Below, piece after piece: positions 28,581-38,463 of a stretch of DNA of 64,000 nucleotides (positions are counted from its first letter, which is position 1; each line of letters opens with the position of its first letter). Both the position numbers and the translations under genes were made by a program. The DNA is taken from positions 40,001-104,000 of the forward strand of contig WBZZ01005838.1 of NCBI GenBank assembly GCA_019918135.1, in the 5' to 3' direction. This stretch comes from Paulinella micropora. Taxonomy: Eukaryota; Cercozoa; Imbricatea; Euglyphida; Paulinellidae. Below the pieces are notes generated by a model, which saw nothing but the letters and a program-made list of their open reading frames with translations, ran no database searches and was not told the DNA's origin.

Positions 28581-29281
28581 GATTTCCACTGGATTTCCAT
28601 CACCACACGTTGGCTAAAGGTCGGACGACTGCGAGAGAGAGCAGAGGGAGATTTATTAAAATTCATCTTCCTGCCCCCTGTCCGCCCTTTGGCCTTGGGA
28701 GCCGAAAACCCTTTTATATAGGGCTATACTATTTTAGTAGAGACTATATTTTTTTTTTATTTTTCTTATGTAAGGTTGGACACCCTGTCCAAGTAAAAAA
28801 AGTATTAATAGTAAGAATAATAATATATAAAATCCTTTAAAAAACATAATAAAAAGTGTCCAACCATCAAAAACTGAAGTCGGACACGGCCAACGTAGGG
28901 ATTGGACACTATGTAGGAAGCGGTATTTTATAAAAACTCTCTCTCCCGTGCTCATATACACAAAAAGAAGCAGGACTGCTTTTTGTGCTCAACAAGCACT
29001 ACATAAGCACTACATTTTTTTACTCTCATATTATCCCCCCAACCCCCCCGTTTCAACTTCGTTGAAACCGCCCCCCCTTCCCCCCTATGACCATTTATGT
29101 ATATACGGCTGTCTATCCGCAAAGTATAAAACAAGCCGTTAAAATGTGTAAAACCAACATTAGACATATAGAAAAAATGTCCAACCCTTGTAAAAACCGA
29201 CGAAGGTTTTCCAAAAATCAACCAACTAAGCACATTTAGAAAGAATTAAGACATATTAAGCACATAGTCCATATAAACTTT
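28581..29281 (-). repeat. PLV right terminal inverted repeat
   Basis: About 701 bp, the reverse complement of 6447-7143 at ~99% identity by eye. Differences are a few substitutions and one-to-few-base changes in A- and G-runs. It has the same TTGGACA sites, central hairpin and G/C-runs. Confidence 0.95.
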
Positions 29282-29308
29282 GTTTATATATATTTTTATG
29301 TAGTAAAA

Positions 29309-29490
29309 ATATGGACTATGTGCTTAATATGTCTTAATTCTTTCTAAATGTGCTTAGTTGGTTGATTTTTGGAAAACCTTCGTCGGTTTTTACAAGGGTT
29401 GGACATTTTTTCTATATGTCTAATGTTGGTTTTACACATTTTAACGGCTTGTTTTATACTTTGCGGATAGACAGCCGTATATACATAAAT
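29309..29490 (+). repeat. Extra inverted copy of the outermost TIR segment
   Basis: This ~180 bp matches the start of the left TIR (from ATATGGACTATGTGC on) and is the reverse complement of the last ~180 bp of the right TIR. The two arms are separated by only ~27 AT-rich bases, making a long palindrome across the element's end. It then runs into (TA)n and a SINE. Confidence 0.9.
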
Positions 29491-29504
29491 ATATATATAT
29501 ATAT

Positions 29505-29772
29505 AGTGCTTCTCTGTCAATGGCTGATGCATTTCTGCACATGCGCCTCCGTCGTCTCACCCGTGAGGGGAGTACGAAGAATTGACGATAGGCTCTAATG
29601 ATACCCCCGCAAGGGCAGTTCCAACACTTCCAGACGGACCGGTATGTTCAATGAAAATACTGGTCCAGACGGACCGGTATGTTCAATGAAAATACTGGTG
29701 GCACCGACGGGAATCGAACTGGCGACAGGGCCCAAATGGTAGAACTTGACCACTGGGCTATCACGGTGTCCA
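29505..29772 (-). repeat. SINE family A, copy 1
   Basis: Full-length ~268 bp tRNA-derived SINE on the minus strand. The head (high-coordinate end) reads GGACACCGTGATAGCCCAGT with an A-box-like TAGCCCAGTGG and, ~40 bases on, a B-box-like AGTTCGATTCC. The body contains two copies of GTATTTTCATTGAACATACC, and the 3' end AGAAGCACT joins a (TA)n tract here. It encodes nothing. Confidence 0.9.
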
Positions 29773-29823
29773 AATATATATATATAATAATAATCATAAT
29801 AATAATAATAATAATAATACTAT

Positions 29824-30251
29824 ATCTGAGGCGTACTGATGCAGCTAATGGCATATCCTCAACGGACATAAGCCTCCAATACCCTTGTTCGAGGTCCTCC
29901 ACCCCCCCGTGTCAGTCTCTCGCCTGATGATCGGGGCCACCGATGGAGCTCCTGAGGGCAAGACTGCACTAAGCCGAGGTTATTCCGCAGTCCCAGCAAC
30001 CTCTTGCAAGACGTCACCGAATGTGCAAGTGCATACACCAAGCGCGGTTGCTAGAGCTGCCTCGAAACCCCACCCATAACAATCGGGTGTCTGCTGGGTC
30101 CTGGGCTATCAACCAGCATATGCGGAGTTTAAGATCTTTTACGCGCGCAACGACCCTCCTCCCCAGCATCTACCACCAAAGGGTTATGAGTTGGCGTCAC
30201 AGTTTAACGCCTTGAGGCCATTGGGCTGGAACTCTGTTTAGCAAGTGTGAC

Positions 30252-30253
<2 letters not shown>
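29824..30253 (+). repeat. Retroposon family B, copy 1
   Basis: ~430 bp unit starting ATCTGAGGCGTACTGATGC, with a B-box-like TTGTTCGAGGTCC ~50 bases in. This suggests a second Pol III/tRNA-derived SINE, in plus orientation. This copy lacks the final ~60 bp seen in copies 2 and 3 and passes directly into (TAA)n. Confidence 0.75.
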
Positions 30254-30285
<32 letters not shown>

Positions 30286-30286
<1 letters not shown>

Positions 30287-30554
30287 GTGCTTCTCTGTCA
30301 ATGGCTGATGCATTTCTGCACATGCGCCTCCATCGTCTCACCCGTGAGGGGAGTACGAAGAATTGACGATAAGCTCTAATGACACCCCCGCAAGGGCAGT
30401 TCCAACACTTCCAGACGGGCCGGTATGTTCAATGAAAATACTGGTCCAGAAATAGACCGGTATGTTCAATGAAAATACTGGTGGCACCGACGGGAATCGA
30501 ACTGACGACAGGGCCCAGATGGTAGAACTTGACCACTGGGCTATCACGGTGTCC

Positions 30555-30555
<1 letters not shown>
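30286..30555 (-). repeat. SINE family A, copy 2
   Basis: Near-full copy between two (TAA)n tracts. One of the two internal GTATTTTCATTGAACATACC units is preceded by a variant (ATTTCTGG) also seen in copies 5 and 7, defining a subfamily. Confidence 0.9.
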
Positions 30556-30623
<68 letters not shown>

Positions 30624-30624
<1 letters not shown>

Positions 30625-30891
30625 GTGCTTCTTTGTCAATGGCTGATGCATTTCTGCACATGCGCCTCCATCGTCTCACCCGTGAGGGGAGTACGAAGAA
30701 TTGACGATAAGCTCTAATGACACCCCCGCAAGGGCAGTTCCAACACTTCCAGACGGGCCGGTATGTTCAATGAAAATACTGGTCCAGACGGATCGGTATG
30801 TTCAATGAAAATACTGGTGGCACCGACGGGAATCGAACTGGCGACAGGGCCCAGATGGTAGAACTTGACCACTGGGCTATCACGGTGTCCA
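30624..30891 (-). repeat. SINE family A, copy 3
   Basis: Near-full copy with (TAA)n on both sides; the preceding tract (30556-30623) is about 23 triplets long. Confidence 0.9.
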
Positions 30892-30892
30892 C

Positions 30893-30934
<42 letters not shown>

Positions 30935-30935
<1 letters not shown>

Positions 30936-31202
30936 GTGCTTCTCTGTCAATGGCTGATGCATTTCTGCACATGCGCCTCCATCGTCTCACCCGTGAGGGG
31001 AGTACGAAGAATTGACGATAAGCTCTAATGACACCCCCGCAAGGGCAGTTCCAACACTTCCAGACGGATCGGTATGTTCAATGAAAATACTGGTCCAGAC
31101 GGATCGGTATGTTCAATGAAAATACTGGTGGCACCGACGGGAATCGAACTGGCGACAGGGCCCAGATGGTAGAACTTGACCACTGGGCTATCACGGTGTC
31201 CA
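30935..31202 (-). repeat. SINE family A, copy 4
   Basis: Near-full copy with (TAA)n on both sides, followed by family B copy 2. Confidence 0.9.
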
Positions 31203-31203
31203 C

Positions 31204-31236
<33 letters not shown>

Positions 31237-31243
31237 ATACTAT

Positions 31244-31737
31244 ATCTGAGGCGTACTGATGCAGCTAATGGCATATCCTCAACGGACATAAGCCTCCAAT
31301 ACCCTTGTTCGAGGTCCTCCACCCCCCCGTGTCAGTCTCTCGCCTGATGATCGGAGCCACCGATGGAGCTCCTGAGGGCAAGACTGCACTAAGCCGAGGT
31401 TATTCCGCAGTCCCAGCAACCTCTTGCAAGACGTCACCGAATGTGCAAGTGCATACACCAAGCGCGGTTGCTAGAGCTGCCTCGAAACCCCACCCATAAC
31501 AATCTGGTGTCTGCTGGGTCCTGGGCTATCAACCAGCATATGCGGAGTTTAAGATCTTTTACGCGCGCAACGACCCTCCTCCCCAGCATCTACCACCAAA
31601 GGGTTATGAGTTGGCGTCACAGTTTAACGCCTTGAGGCCATTGGGCTGGAACTCTGTTTAGCAAGTGTGACTAGGTTTTTTTCATCGGGATTTCCCTCAA
31701 ATATGTCACAGTCAACACTCCAAGGCAGATTTATCAC
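31244..31737 (+). repeat. Retroposon family B, copy 2
   Basis: ~494 bp, the longest copy. It continues past GTGTGACTA into a ~60 bp end (TTTCATCGGGATTTCCCTC ... CCAAGGCAGATTTA). Copy 3 follows directly, without a TAA tract, as a tandem duplication. Confidence 0.75.
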
Positions 31738-32222
31738 ATCTGAGGCGTACTGATGCAGCTAATGGCATATCCTCAACGGACATAAGCCTCCAATACCCTT
31801 GTTCGAGGTCCTCCACCCCCCGTGTCAGTCTCTCGCCTGATGATCGGGGCCACCGATGGAGCTCCTGAGGGCAAGACTGCACTAAGCCGAGGTTATTGCG
31901 CAGTCCCAGCAACCTCTTGCAAGACGTCACCGAATGTGCAAGTGCATACACCAAGCGCGGTTGCTAGAGCTGCCTCGAAACCCCACCCATAACAATCTGG
32001 TGTCTGCTGGGTCCTGGGCTATCAACCAGCATATGCGGAGTTTAAGATCTTTTACGCGCGCAACGACCCTCCTCCCCAGCATCTACCACCAAAGGGTTAT
32101 GAGTTGGCGTCACAGTTTAACGCCTTGAGGCCATTGGGCTGGAACTCTGTTTAGCAAGTGTGACTAGGTTTTTTCATCGGGATTTCCCTCAAATATGTCA
32201 CAGTCAACACTCCAAGGCAGAT

Positions 32223-32224
<2 letters not shown>
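31738..32224 (+). repeat. Retroposon family B, copy 3
   Basis: Nearly identical to copy 2 and directly abutting it; it ends CCAAGGCAGATTTA and then (ATA)n. Confidence 0.75.
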
Positions 32225-32295
<71 letters not shown>

Positions 32296-32296
32296 T

Positions 32297-32566
32297 AGTG
32301 CTTCTCTGTCAATGGCTGATGCAAATCTGCACATGCGCCTCCATCGTCTCACCCGTGAGGGGAGTACGAAGAATTGACGATAAGCTCTAATGACACCCCC
32401 GCAAGGGCAGTTCCAACACTTCCAGACGGGCCGGTATGTTCAATGAAAATACTGGTCCAGAAATAGACCGGTATGTTCAATGAAAATACTGGTGGCACCG
32501 ACGGGAATCGAACTGGCGACAGGGCCCAGATGGTAGAACTTGACCACTGGGCTATCACGGTGTCCA
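32297..32566 (-). repeat. SINE family A, copy 5
   Basis: Near-full copy with (TAA)n on both sides. Shares a small variant (GCAAATCTGC in place of GCATTTCTGC) with the fragment at 32625. Confidence 0.9.
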
Positions 32567-32576
32567 CAATAATAAC

Positions 32577-32624
<48 letters not shown>

Positions 32625-32625
<1 letters not shown>

Positions 32626-32670
32626 GTGCTTCTCTGTCAATGGCTGATGCGAATCTGCACATGCGCCTCC
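32625..32670 (-). repeat. SINE family A, 3' fragment
   Basis: 46 bp from the 3' end only, between two (TAA)n tracts; same part as the fragment at 18-66. Confidence 0.85.
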
Positions 32671-32703
<33 letters not shown>

Positions 32704-32704
<1 letters not shown>

Positions 32705-32852
32705 GTGTATCTCCTGCCAATTGCTGAGCCAAAAGGCCATGTGCATCCAGTCCTCCATTCCATAAGGAAAGTCTCCACACCAATCGGTGGAATAAAGGAA
32801 GTGACGGCATAGAACATTACTCTAGGAGCTTTATACCAATCAGCCCATGGAA
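32704..32852 (-). repeat. Retroposon family C, minus copy
   Basis: Reverse-orientation relative of 1807-1984. Its 3' end (AGTATATCTCC-type junction) abuts (TAA)n, consistent with a tail of ATT repeats. Confidence 0.7.
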
Positions 32853-32901
<49 letters not shown>

Positions 32902-32902
<1 letters not shown>

Positions 32903-33170
32903 GTGCCTCTCTGTCAATGGCTGATGCATTTCTGCACATGCGCCTCCATCGTCTCACCCGTGAGGGGAGTACGAAGAATTGACGATAAGCTCTAATGACA
33001 CCCCCGCAAGGGCAGTTCCAACACTTCCAGACGGGCCGGTATGTTCAATGAAAATACTGGTCCAGAAATAGACCGGTATGTTCAATGAAAATACTGGTGG
33101 CACCGACGGGAATCGAACTGGCGACAGGGCTCAGATGGTAGAACTTGACCACTGGGCTATCACGGTGTCC

Positions 33171-33171
<1 letters not shown>
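32902..33171 (-). repeat. SINE family A, copy 6
   Basis: Near-full copy in (TAA)n tracts; one or two private substitutions (GTGCCTCTC, GGGCTCAGATGG). Confidence 0.9.
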
Positions 33172-33211
<40 letters not shown>

Positions 33212-33212
<1 letters not shown>

Positions 33213-33478
33213 GTGCTTCTCTGTCAATGGCTGATGCATTTCTGCACATGCGCCTCCATCGTCTCACCCGTGAGGGGAGTACGAAGAATTGACGATAAGC
33301 TCTAATGACACCCCCGCAAGGGCAGTTCCAACACTTCCAGACGGATCGGTATGTTCAATGAAAATACTGGTCCAGACGGGCCGGTATGTTCAATGAAAAT
33401 ACTGGTGGCACCGACGGGAATCGAACTGGCGACAGGGCCCAGATGGTAGAACTTGACCACTGGGCTATCACGGTGTCC

Positions 33479-33479
<1 letters not shown>
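33212..33479 (-). repeat. SINE family A, copy 7
   Basis: Near-full copy, followed by a long (ATA)n tract (33480-33560) and an AT dinucleotide palindrome (about 33558-33600). It is the last unit of the array. Confidence 0.9.
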
Positions 33480-33559
<80 letters not shown>

Positions 33560-33834
33560 TATATGCATATATATACATATATATATATGTATATATACTG
33601 AATGTTGTGGGGAAAATTCGCCTGGACGTTTGCACAATTAGGAATCATTGCTGAAAAAAAAAATTAATATTAATGCTTACGCTGGGGACATAATGAAAAA
33701 ACACAAGTCTCAAACAGGCTCAAATTGTCATGATCAGCAGTTAATATTTGCAATCATCATGATCAAGGTATATATAGCTAGCTATGCTAGTCAAGAATAG
33801 AATTCGAAGGTCTAGGCATACGGACTGTAACCCA

Positions 33835-34208
33835 TAAAACAAAACAAACCAATTAATCAAACAAAGGAAACCAAACAAACCAAACAAACCAAACAAACCA
33901 AACAAACCAAACAAACCAAACAAACCAAACAAACCAAACCAAACCAAACAAACCAAACAAAACAAACAAAACAAACAAAGCTAAACAAAGCTAAACAAAT
34001 TTAAACACACAAAACGACAAAACAAACCAAACAAACAAACAAACAAACAAACAAAACAAACAAAACAAACAAAACAAACAAAACAAACAAAACAAACAAA
34101 ACAAACAAAACAAACAAAACAAACAAAACAAACAAAACAAACAAAACAAACAAAACAAACAAAACAAACAAAACAAACAAAGCAAAACAAAACAAAACAA
34201 AACAAACA
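33835..34208 (-). repeat. AAACAAACC / AAACAAAC minisatellite
   Basis: Two adjoining blocks: AAACAAACC-type units (about 33840-33960) and AAACAAAC-type units (about 34020-34205). Minus-strand ORFs through it (poly Phe-Val-Cys-Leu) are artefacts. Confidence 0.9.
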
Positions 34209-35212
34209 ATTTAAAATAAACTGGTCAGAACACCAAGACAAGTCTCAAGGGGGCTCAAATTTTCAATGTTTTCAAAATTCGTGTCAGCTATCATCAAGAA
34301 AGCAGACGGATCCTGAACATACAGGAACGAAAGATTAATATTCATTGCTTACTGCTACCGCAGAGTGAAACATGAAAAAAGCACCACATCGTGGTGTCTT
34401 TATCAATGTCTGAAGTTTGGTGTCATTCAACGAGTCAATCTCGAGGTCAAAAACACCAGGCAAATCACCAGGCAAATCACCAGGAAAAAAATCCTTTTGC
34501 CAAATCCCAAAATTTCTTGTCGACAAATATCAAAACTTCAAGCGAAACTTCAGCAAACTCCAGCAGACCGAGCACTTTCTTGTCAAAAAATATTAAAACT
34601 CCGACGCCTGTCCCTGGTGCAAACCTTCTGGTGATCTCATACGCTAATGATAACAGAGCCGTGTCCTTTAAATCAATGCGCAACGTATCAGAGCTGCAAA
34701 TATATGGGGGAGTTTGTCTCATGCAGGAATCTGTATGACAACGAATTCAGGCCCAGGATCTCTGTCCTTTTCTCTCCTTCTCTCTGTCTAATCAACATGA
34801 AGCACCAGGTGTCACCAGTAAGCACCACCAACTACAACTGAAACGACCATTCTCTTTTTTTCTACCTATCTTTTCGTGTCTTCTTGTTTAACGTCTGAGT
34901 ATTAAAAATTATGCTGTATCAAATTTAAAATGACCAGCTGATCTCCTCTCTCTCTAGCTCAACATCACAAACCACCAAATGTCAAGCAAGCACCATCAAC
35001 TACAACCGAAACAGATCTTCCTCTTGCTTTCTTTCAATAGCAGTCAAGCTCTTCTCTGGACTGTCAGCCTGGCATCTAGAGCGGCCAGGATGTATCAAAA
35101 TGATTGCTTTGCTGGTTTTATTGTTGGTCATGGTGGTGGTGGTGTCTCTCTCTCTCTCTCCCTCTCCCTCTCTCTCTCTCTCTCTGACTCTCGCCGATAT
35201 CTTCTCCTGCAG
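34209..35212 (+). other. Region upstream of the DUF7869-type gene
   Basis: An open frame at 34391-34738 (Ser/Thr/Asn/Lys-rich, with a short tandem repeat QANHQANHQ from repeated CACCAGGCAAAT) may be an exon; its end is near a CAG/G junction at ~34725. (CT)n microsatellite occurs near 35140-35185. An exon-like segment at 34979-35100 (SSKHHQLQPKQIFLLL) is open but unrecognised. Confidence 0.35.
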
Positions 35213-37473
35213 GTTCTTGCAATGAAGTCTGGACCCATAAAAAGAAAATTTTGGGGAAAACAAGGCAAGCTTCGTTATGGCCTCCTTGCCCATAACATGC
35301 ATTTTGCTTGGTTCTTGGAACATGTAAGATCTCTGGAAACCTCTGTTGTTGAGCGATGCCTTCAATCCGACACGGGAGGCTGCTTTCGCGACAATGCGAC
35401 AATACACGATGTTCAATGGAGCCAAGTCTATGGTACTTGACCTCGGTTGCTTTGTCCGTTGCATCAGCACCCACGTAATACTATTTGTTTGTTTGTGATA
35501 CAGCCTCGATTTGCAAAATGACGATCGCTGAATTCGAATGCAAAGACTCGGAAAGCAAAAAAAACAAACTAATGGTTTGTCATTGTATTCAAATCAAGCA
35601 AATAATAAATAATGTTATAATACATATGTATTACATATATAACAAAATGCGTGACGACGGTGTTTGCTATGTTTTTCAGCAAATGTTGACGCAGCAACGG
35701 AAGCGTGTTGACCCATCTGCAAAACCCAGGGACGTTTGGTGGGCCAATAACGATTATGAACTGGCAAATTTGACTTGGTTTGGTCGGCACCTCGACCTTT
35801 GGCATTGCGTTTTTCGAAAGACACACAACCTTACACGTCTCTTTTTGTCGGTATGCTTGTGCAGGCTTAAAATTGTGCCCGGTCTGCTTCCTCTATATCC
35901 ACGGTATTGCTGCATCCACCACAGCTAGAACATGGGTCCAGGCAGCGTTGAGAGGCGAGGATGGAAGCAGAAAGGCAGCTTCGAGACGTCCATCCCAACA
36001 AAGGAGCAATACTATGGTAGAAAATAACATTGAACTGTCGTGACATCTACAGAATGAATGTGCATCACATTACGTATATTAATATGTAGGAATTCCTGGA
36101 CGATATTCTAGCCACCATGAAAGAGATCGGCCCCACGGATGGTTATAAGAAAGTCTTGGGCGCGACCAAGGACGAGTACCTCAAAACCATGTAAATATTC
36201 TTCCGGACGCTCTCGTTGCAAGTTGGGTATAAAGTAGGAGGTTTGAAGAGATCTTCATTTTACAGTCTATGGCACGACAAGTACTCTGACTTCATTGTGT
36301 CGTCTTCTTCATTGCACGGTTTCCAGCTGACACAACAACACCTCACAAACAAAAAAGAATATGTTCAAACAACACAAAAGCTAACTGAGGACCATCACTA
36401 CGTATACCAGCATCACCAGCATTACCCCTTGCAACGACAACAGCGCAACCACCAGCACCATCATCACTATCACCAGCATTGACAACATTATGACCACCTT
36501 CGCCATAAATAGCAGCAGCAGCAACAGCGCCACTAAAACTGCTACGCTTGCAGCACCACGAGCGCCACCACCAGCACAGCCACAGACAATGATCGAAGTA
36601 TCATTTCTTTGTCTTATCATTTTTTGCAGATTTCACCACGACTCAGTCTGTTTGCACAATGCTTGCAGGAAAAGGTTGTCCTGTCGAAGATGAAATAGTT
36701 GGCAGGATCCTAGCCGCACAGGAAAAGAACGACGAAGTGGAAGCTAAAAAAAATTATCCGGGAATGGAAGGTAAGCTAGCAGAACTCACCATTCTTGGAT
36801 GTTGTCTTGTTTTATAATCTTTGAAGGACCATTGGCAATTAATCAGGACCAGCAAATTGTATTTTTACCGTAAGTTTCTTTTACTTTTTCATCTCCCATT
36901 ACCCCGTACTTACTGTTGATGGCCGTAATACTATGGCGTTGAAGTTAAATGCGTCTTGGCGCAAGAGAAGTTTGGGGTCATCAGCCTCAACATTGACGGC
37001 ATGGACAAGGCCAAAACCACCTTCCTAACATCGGAAAGTCCTCTGGGGCAGGCCTGGTGTGGAAAGCGACTGGGGTCCGTTTGCACAGCAGTGTTTGCAA
37101 GGACAGATTGTTTTATTCATCGATGTTTGCTGGGGACACCAATCTGAACCTGGAATGTCTATGCCGGGCTCTCAACGATCAACTAATAGAAAACAGGAAA
37201 AAGATCGATCATCAGGGACAGAAAGGGACAGGAGCTGAAGAAAAGTCCACAGGCGCAAACGATTTACAATTTGCCGGTCCTGATCTCGATGACCGTCGAC
37301 ATGAAGGCAGCAAGGACGATTTCCTACCTGAGGTAAAGGCGTTTCAAGACGCGTTTCTACAAATGGACAACACCTGCAAGGACAACAAAAACTGGATCTT
37401 GATGAGCTTGCTGTGTGCCATGGTGTGGTTTGAGGTTGGTGGATTGGAAACGCTTGAGGTCGGTTTTATGCAG
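35213..37473 (+). CDS. Spliced DUF7869-type protein (partial exon model)
   Basis: Several exons have AG/GT borders: 35213-35323 (KSGPIKRKFWGKQGKLRYGL), from 35680 (KRVDPSAKPRDVWWANNDYE), 35865-36016 (GLKLCPVCFLYIHGIAASTT), 36090-36190 (EFLDDILATMKEIGPTDGYK), from 36266, 36630-36770 (TTTQSVCTMLAGKGCPVEDE), and a final part to ~37473 with ISLNIDGMDKAKTT and FQDAFLQMDNTCKDNKNWIL ... GFMQ. The VC..F.....GI start, the IDGMDxAK motif and the Q-DN-NKN motif resemble a large family of uncharacterised, probably transposon-derived proteins (DUF7869-type) of algae, dinoflagellates, oomycetes and cnidarians. The frame shifts between the IDGMDKAK and QMDNT parts, so an intron or decay is present. The expected GHTHEDID segment after GFMQ was not found. 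Confidence 0.55.
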
Positions 37474-37499
37474 GTCCGCTCATGAAACAGCTGCATTAT

Positions 37500-38463
37500 T
37501 GTCGAGCACCAAGATAAGCTAATGCAACAACACCTATATAGCACCATCGTCACCACGATCACCGTCATCATCACCGCACACAGCACCAGCATCAATATCA
37601 GCGGAAACACCACCATCACCACATTCAGCACCACCGTGAGCACCAGCAGGCACCCATGACCAGAACCATCATCCACCACCATCAGCACCACCACTAGCAC
37701 CAACACCAGCGCCAACACCACCAGCAGCACAACCAGCACCACAATCAGCGCCAGCAGCACTACCAGAACCAAAATCAAATCGATTCCGTACCAATATAAA
37801 TGATGCAATAATTCTCACCAGCACCGCCACAAAGGTTAACAATTATCATTTACCAATTCATTGATTCACTCGCATTCAGCTATCGACCATCGTCAGCCAC
37901 AACATGCCATCATGGTAATCGCAGGCTACCACGCATTGCAAGGAATCAGTCAACACGGGGTAAGAAACACCAGCAACCTCGTGTGTCGCAAGCCAAAAGC
38001 ATTGCACTGACGCTGTCCATCAGCTGCAAACAGCAGCACACCAGTGCAGCAACTGTAACGGTCACACAGATTCAAATTTCAATCTAGGCCCCATACCACC
38101 ACACCACACCAGGAACCACCAGACCTCCACCAACCTGCCCGCACCTGCCCGCAGTCCATACCACCAGCAAACACATTGTACTGCATGCCAACGCACGAAA
38201 TCTAGCGAACACTGCACCTCTGCAACAGCTACCTACCACCCACACCTCGACCTAAACTGTTGCACTCTCACCAGCACCAGGGCTGTTCCCTGCACTTTAC
38301 CTTTGGCTTGCGGGGTAAGAAACACCAGCAACCTCGTGTGTCGCGAGCCAAACCCATGGCACTGATGCTGTCCATCAGGCTGCAAACAGCAGCACACCAG
38401 TGCAGCAACTGTAACGGTCACACAGATTCGAATTTCAATCTAGGCCCCATGACGCCATGGTAA
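37500..38463 (+). repeat. CAC/CAG-rich DNA and ~365 bp minisatellite D
   Basis: About 37530-37790 is ACC/ATC/AGC-rich low complexity. From ~37940 a unit with AACCTCGTGTGTCGC, CAACTGTAACGGTCACACAG and CTGCACTTTACCTTTGGCTT repeats about 1.4 times to ~38450. The same unit occurs inverted at 47096-47790. Confidence 0.75.

Larger units (their letters stand above)
6447..29281 (+). mobile_element. Polinton-like virus / virophage-like element, 22.8 kb
   Basis: The element is defined by inverted repeats at 6447-7143 and 28581-29281 and is AT-rich compared with its surroundings. It carries the PLV hallmark set: packaging ATPase, double-jelly-roll major capsid locus, minor capsid protein and primase-helicase. 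It adds a fibre, surface proteins, a PLA2-like protein, a methyltransferase and a tyrosine recombinase. No DNA polymerase B, rve integrase or adenoviral-type protease was found, which fits PLVs or virophages that use primase-helicase replication rather than classic Mavericks. It sits in a (TA)n tract. TIR identity of ~99% suggests recent insertion, yet several structural loci look broken (roughly ten breaks overall). It is a fossil copy, not a whole virus. Confidence 0.9.

Noticed and set aside
29505-33479. CRISPR-like array of regular repeats
   Set aside because: Repeats are ~268 bp with tRNA boxes and microsatellite spacers; no short direct repeats, unique spacers or cas genes.
29505-33479. 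Functional tRNA genes
   Set aside because: Boxes A and B are visible but stems are imperfect and each unit continues into a SINE body; treated as tRNA-derived retroposons.
29679-33601. Many ORFs containing MFNENTGGTDGNRT or long Ile/Asn/Tyr runs
   Set aside because: They are readings of the SINE family and its (TAA)n tails, not proteins.
33835-34208. Telomere-like repeats (AAACAAACC)
   Set aside because: Internal, degenerate, with changing unit; looks like a minisatellite.
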